Shown one piece after another: positions 30,018-31,260 of a stretch of 31,260 bases of DNA. This stretch comes from Chloroflexota bacterium (lineage in GTDB: Bacteria; Chloroflexota; UBA6077). The position numbers and the translations under genes were made by a program. Numbering within the stretch: position 1 is the stretch's first letter; each line of letters begins with the position of its first letter. The stretch is taken from the NCBI GenBank assembly GCA_021806765.1, contig JAJZQR010000023.1:1-31260 (forward strand), read 5' to 3'. Under the pieces are notes generated by a model. The model searched no databases and had not been told where the DNA came from. It was given only the letters and a program-made list of their open reading frames with translations.

Positions 30018-31260
30018 CTACGAGTACTCGACGTCGCGCCTTTGGAAGGCCGCCGCACCCACCACGGCGGCCGCGACGCCCAGCAGGACCATGACCGCGG
30101 CGGTTTCCCAGTCCGGCTTCGCCGCCGGCGCGAGCGCGATATGCGCGAACAGCGACGAGTCGCGCAGCCACTCGTTCCCCTTGAGGAGCGCCCCGAGCAT
30201 GTCCACCAGGAACGACCACGCGACGATACCGTAGGCCACGGCTGCGCTGCTGCGCGGGCGAAGCCCGAGGACCAGCAGGCCCGCGCCGAGTACGAAGACG
30301 GCGGGCACGGTCGCGTTGAGCCCGGCCTCCAGCAGCTTCGGCAGCGATACGCTGGTCCGCTGGCTCGCCGCTCCCAGCCAGGTGAAGAGGCCGGCGCCGA
30401 GGCCGGTGAGCAGGACCAGCGCCAGCGAGACGCCGAACCGGCTGGCGAGCCATGCGACCCGGCGCACCGGTCGGACCAGAAGGTTGTCCAGCCTGCCCGA
30501 GGCCTCCTCGTCGCGGATGGCCCCGATTTGGCTCGCCGCCATCACCGCGATGATCACGGCCATCATGAGGAACACGACCCCCAGGTAACCGTCGGTCGCC
30601 CTCCGCACTCCGAGCCTGCCGAGCGCCGCCGTGATCGCGGGCGAGTCGGTGAGGAGGCCCGACGCCGCTCGCAGTAGCGATCCGTACATCGCCGCGAGAC
30701 CGGCGACGCCGGCGAGCCAGGCGAGGGCGGAGCCGCGTGACATGCGCAGGGCAAGGCTGGTCGGCCCCACGAGCCACCAGGCGTCGCTGATCCGACGCTC
30801 GTTCTCGCGCAGGACGCTGGCGTTCAGGTCGCGGCGCCCCGCGAGCAGCACCGCCAGACCCGAGCAGGCGAGCACCAGCGCGACCATCGGGACCAGCGCC
30901 AGCGGTTGCGGATTCTGCAGCGGGTGTAGCTCCTCGACCCAGCCGATCGGGCTCAGCCAGCGCAGCCAGCCGAGGCTGCTCCTCGAGTCCGCCATCATTC
31001 GGATCACGTAGGACGCGCCCAGGACGGCCGCCGCGATCGTCGCCGCCTGCCCCCGGCTCGCGCTGAGCTGGCTCGTGAGGGCGCCGACGGCGAGGAAGAT
31101 GGCCGCGCCCGACACCAACGCCGCGGCGAACAGTAGCGAGCCGCCGATGGTGAAGTGCGCCGCCGGCATGCGCCCGACCCCGATCGTGACCAGCGCCGTC
31201 AGAAGGAACATCACCACGAAAGCGCGGCCGAGGCCGAGCAGCGCCTGCGCGGCGGCCCGC
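30018..31260 (-). CDS. ABC exporter permease (antibiotic-exporter type), N-terminus beyond window
   Basis: The frame is open from the right window edge to TAG at 30018, giving at least 413 residues. An internal GTG at 31217 is not needed as a start, because in-frame hydrophobic sequence (AAQALLGLGRAFVVMFLL) continues to the edge. The protein is strongly hydrophobic with about ten membrane helices in two similar halves. Segments such as WLSPIGWVEELHPL and RDEEASGRLDNLLVRPVRRVAWLASRF (residue runs split as RDEEASGRLDNLL and VRPVRRVAWLASRF) resemble permeases of the TnrB3-like antibiotic/polyketide exporter family. The ATPase subunit would be expected upstream, outside the window. The transported substrate is unknown. 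Confidence 0.85.
   Translation of the reverse strand, partial: RAAAQALLGLGRAFVVMFLLTALVTIGVGRMPAAHFTIGGSLLFAAALVSGAAIFLAVGALTSQLSASRGQAATIAAAVLGASYVIRMMADSRSSLGWLRWLSPIGWVEELHPLQNPQPLALVPMVALVLACSGLAVLLAGRRDLNASVLRENERRISDAWWLVGPTSLALRMSRGSALAWLAGVAGLAAMYGSLLRAASGLLTDSPAITAALGRLGVRRATDGYLGVVFLMMAVIIAVMAASQIGAIRDEEASGRLDNLLVRPVRRVAWLASRFGVSLALVLLTGLGAGLFTWLGAASQRTSVSLPKLLEAGLNATVPAVFVLGAGLLVLGLRPRSSAAVAYGIVAWSFLVDMLGALLKGNEWLRDSSLFAHIALAPAAKPDWETAAVMVLLGVAAAVVGAAAFQRRDVEYS

Overview
The window is GC-rich bacterial chromosome with short gaps between genes, ATGA-type overlaps, many GTG/TTG starts and several families of dispersed palindromic repeats. An archaeal-type phosphoglycerate mutase (ApgM), RNase Y, a membrane FtsH-like AAA protease and this style of intergenic repeat suggest a Chloroflexota-like organism. 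That placement is an inference; the window has no rRNA or other phylogenetic marker. No tRNA, rRNA, CRISPR array, transposase or phage gene was seen.

Layout. (1) 1-4093, minus: a membrane-bound molybdopterin respiratory complex in the order slipin > 4Fe-4S subunit > NrfD anchor > molybdopterin catalytic subunit (cut by the window start). (2) 4302-7596, minus: a sensor kinase/OmpR-PhoB-type regulator pair with a strong sigma70-like promoter. Directly after the regulator stop lie four helically phased CTGTNAC-type repeats placed like a Pho box in front of a -10 box that faces the slipin/respiratory operon. (3) 7722-14183: a secreted CAP-domain protein (minus), then plus-strand housekeeping genes trpS, apgM, an IscR-like Rrf2 regulator, rny (RNase Y) with a near-consensus promoter and a textbook terminator, and a PHP phosphoesterase. 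(4) 14329-20353: an envelope-polysaccharide cluster: a WecA/MraY-like transferase, a CapD-like dehydratase, a TIM-barrel protein and two sugar-nucleotide epimerases (minus), divergent from a WecG/TagA glycosyltransferase (plus). Two of these enzymes appear to lack expected catalytic residues. (5) 20465-27011, minus: a cation-handling and membrane-quality group: an NTF2-like membrane protein, an FtsH-like protease, a Na+/K+-type P-type ATPase and two TrkA/RCK proteins. (6) 27460-31260: an SDR oxidoreductase (plus), a LarA-family nickel-pincer enzyme (minus), a decayed gene that resembles the end of a polysaccharide deacetylase, and an ABC exporter permease (minus) cut by the window end.

Repeats are a main feature. 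A 68-bp palindromic element occurs three times with identical geometry (14215, 15387, 20921). A C-rich hairpin family occurs at about 5096, 18407 and 20366, with a looser relative at 4249, and it supplies the last residues of two proteins. There is also a 75-bp REP-like element (9704), a TGATGAG heptamer array at two loci, and a 9-bp tandem repeat in the leader of the WecG-family gene. The most interesting signals are the Pho-box-like array beside the two-component pair, the substituted catalytic residues in the polysaccharide cluster, and the strict 68-bp repeat architecture.
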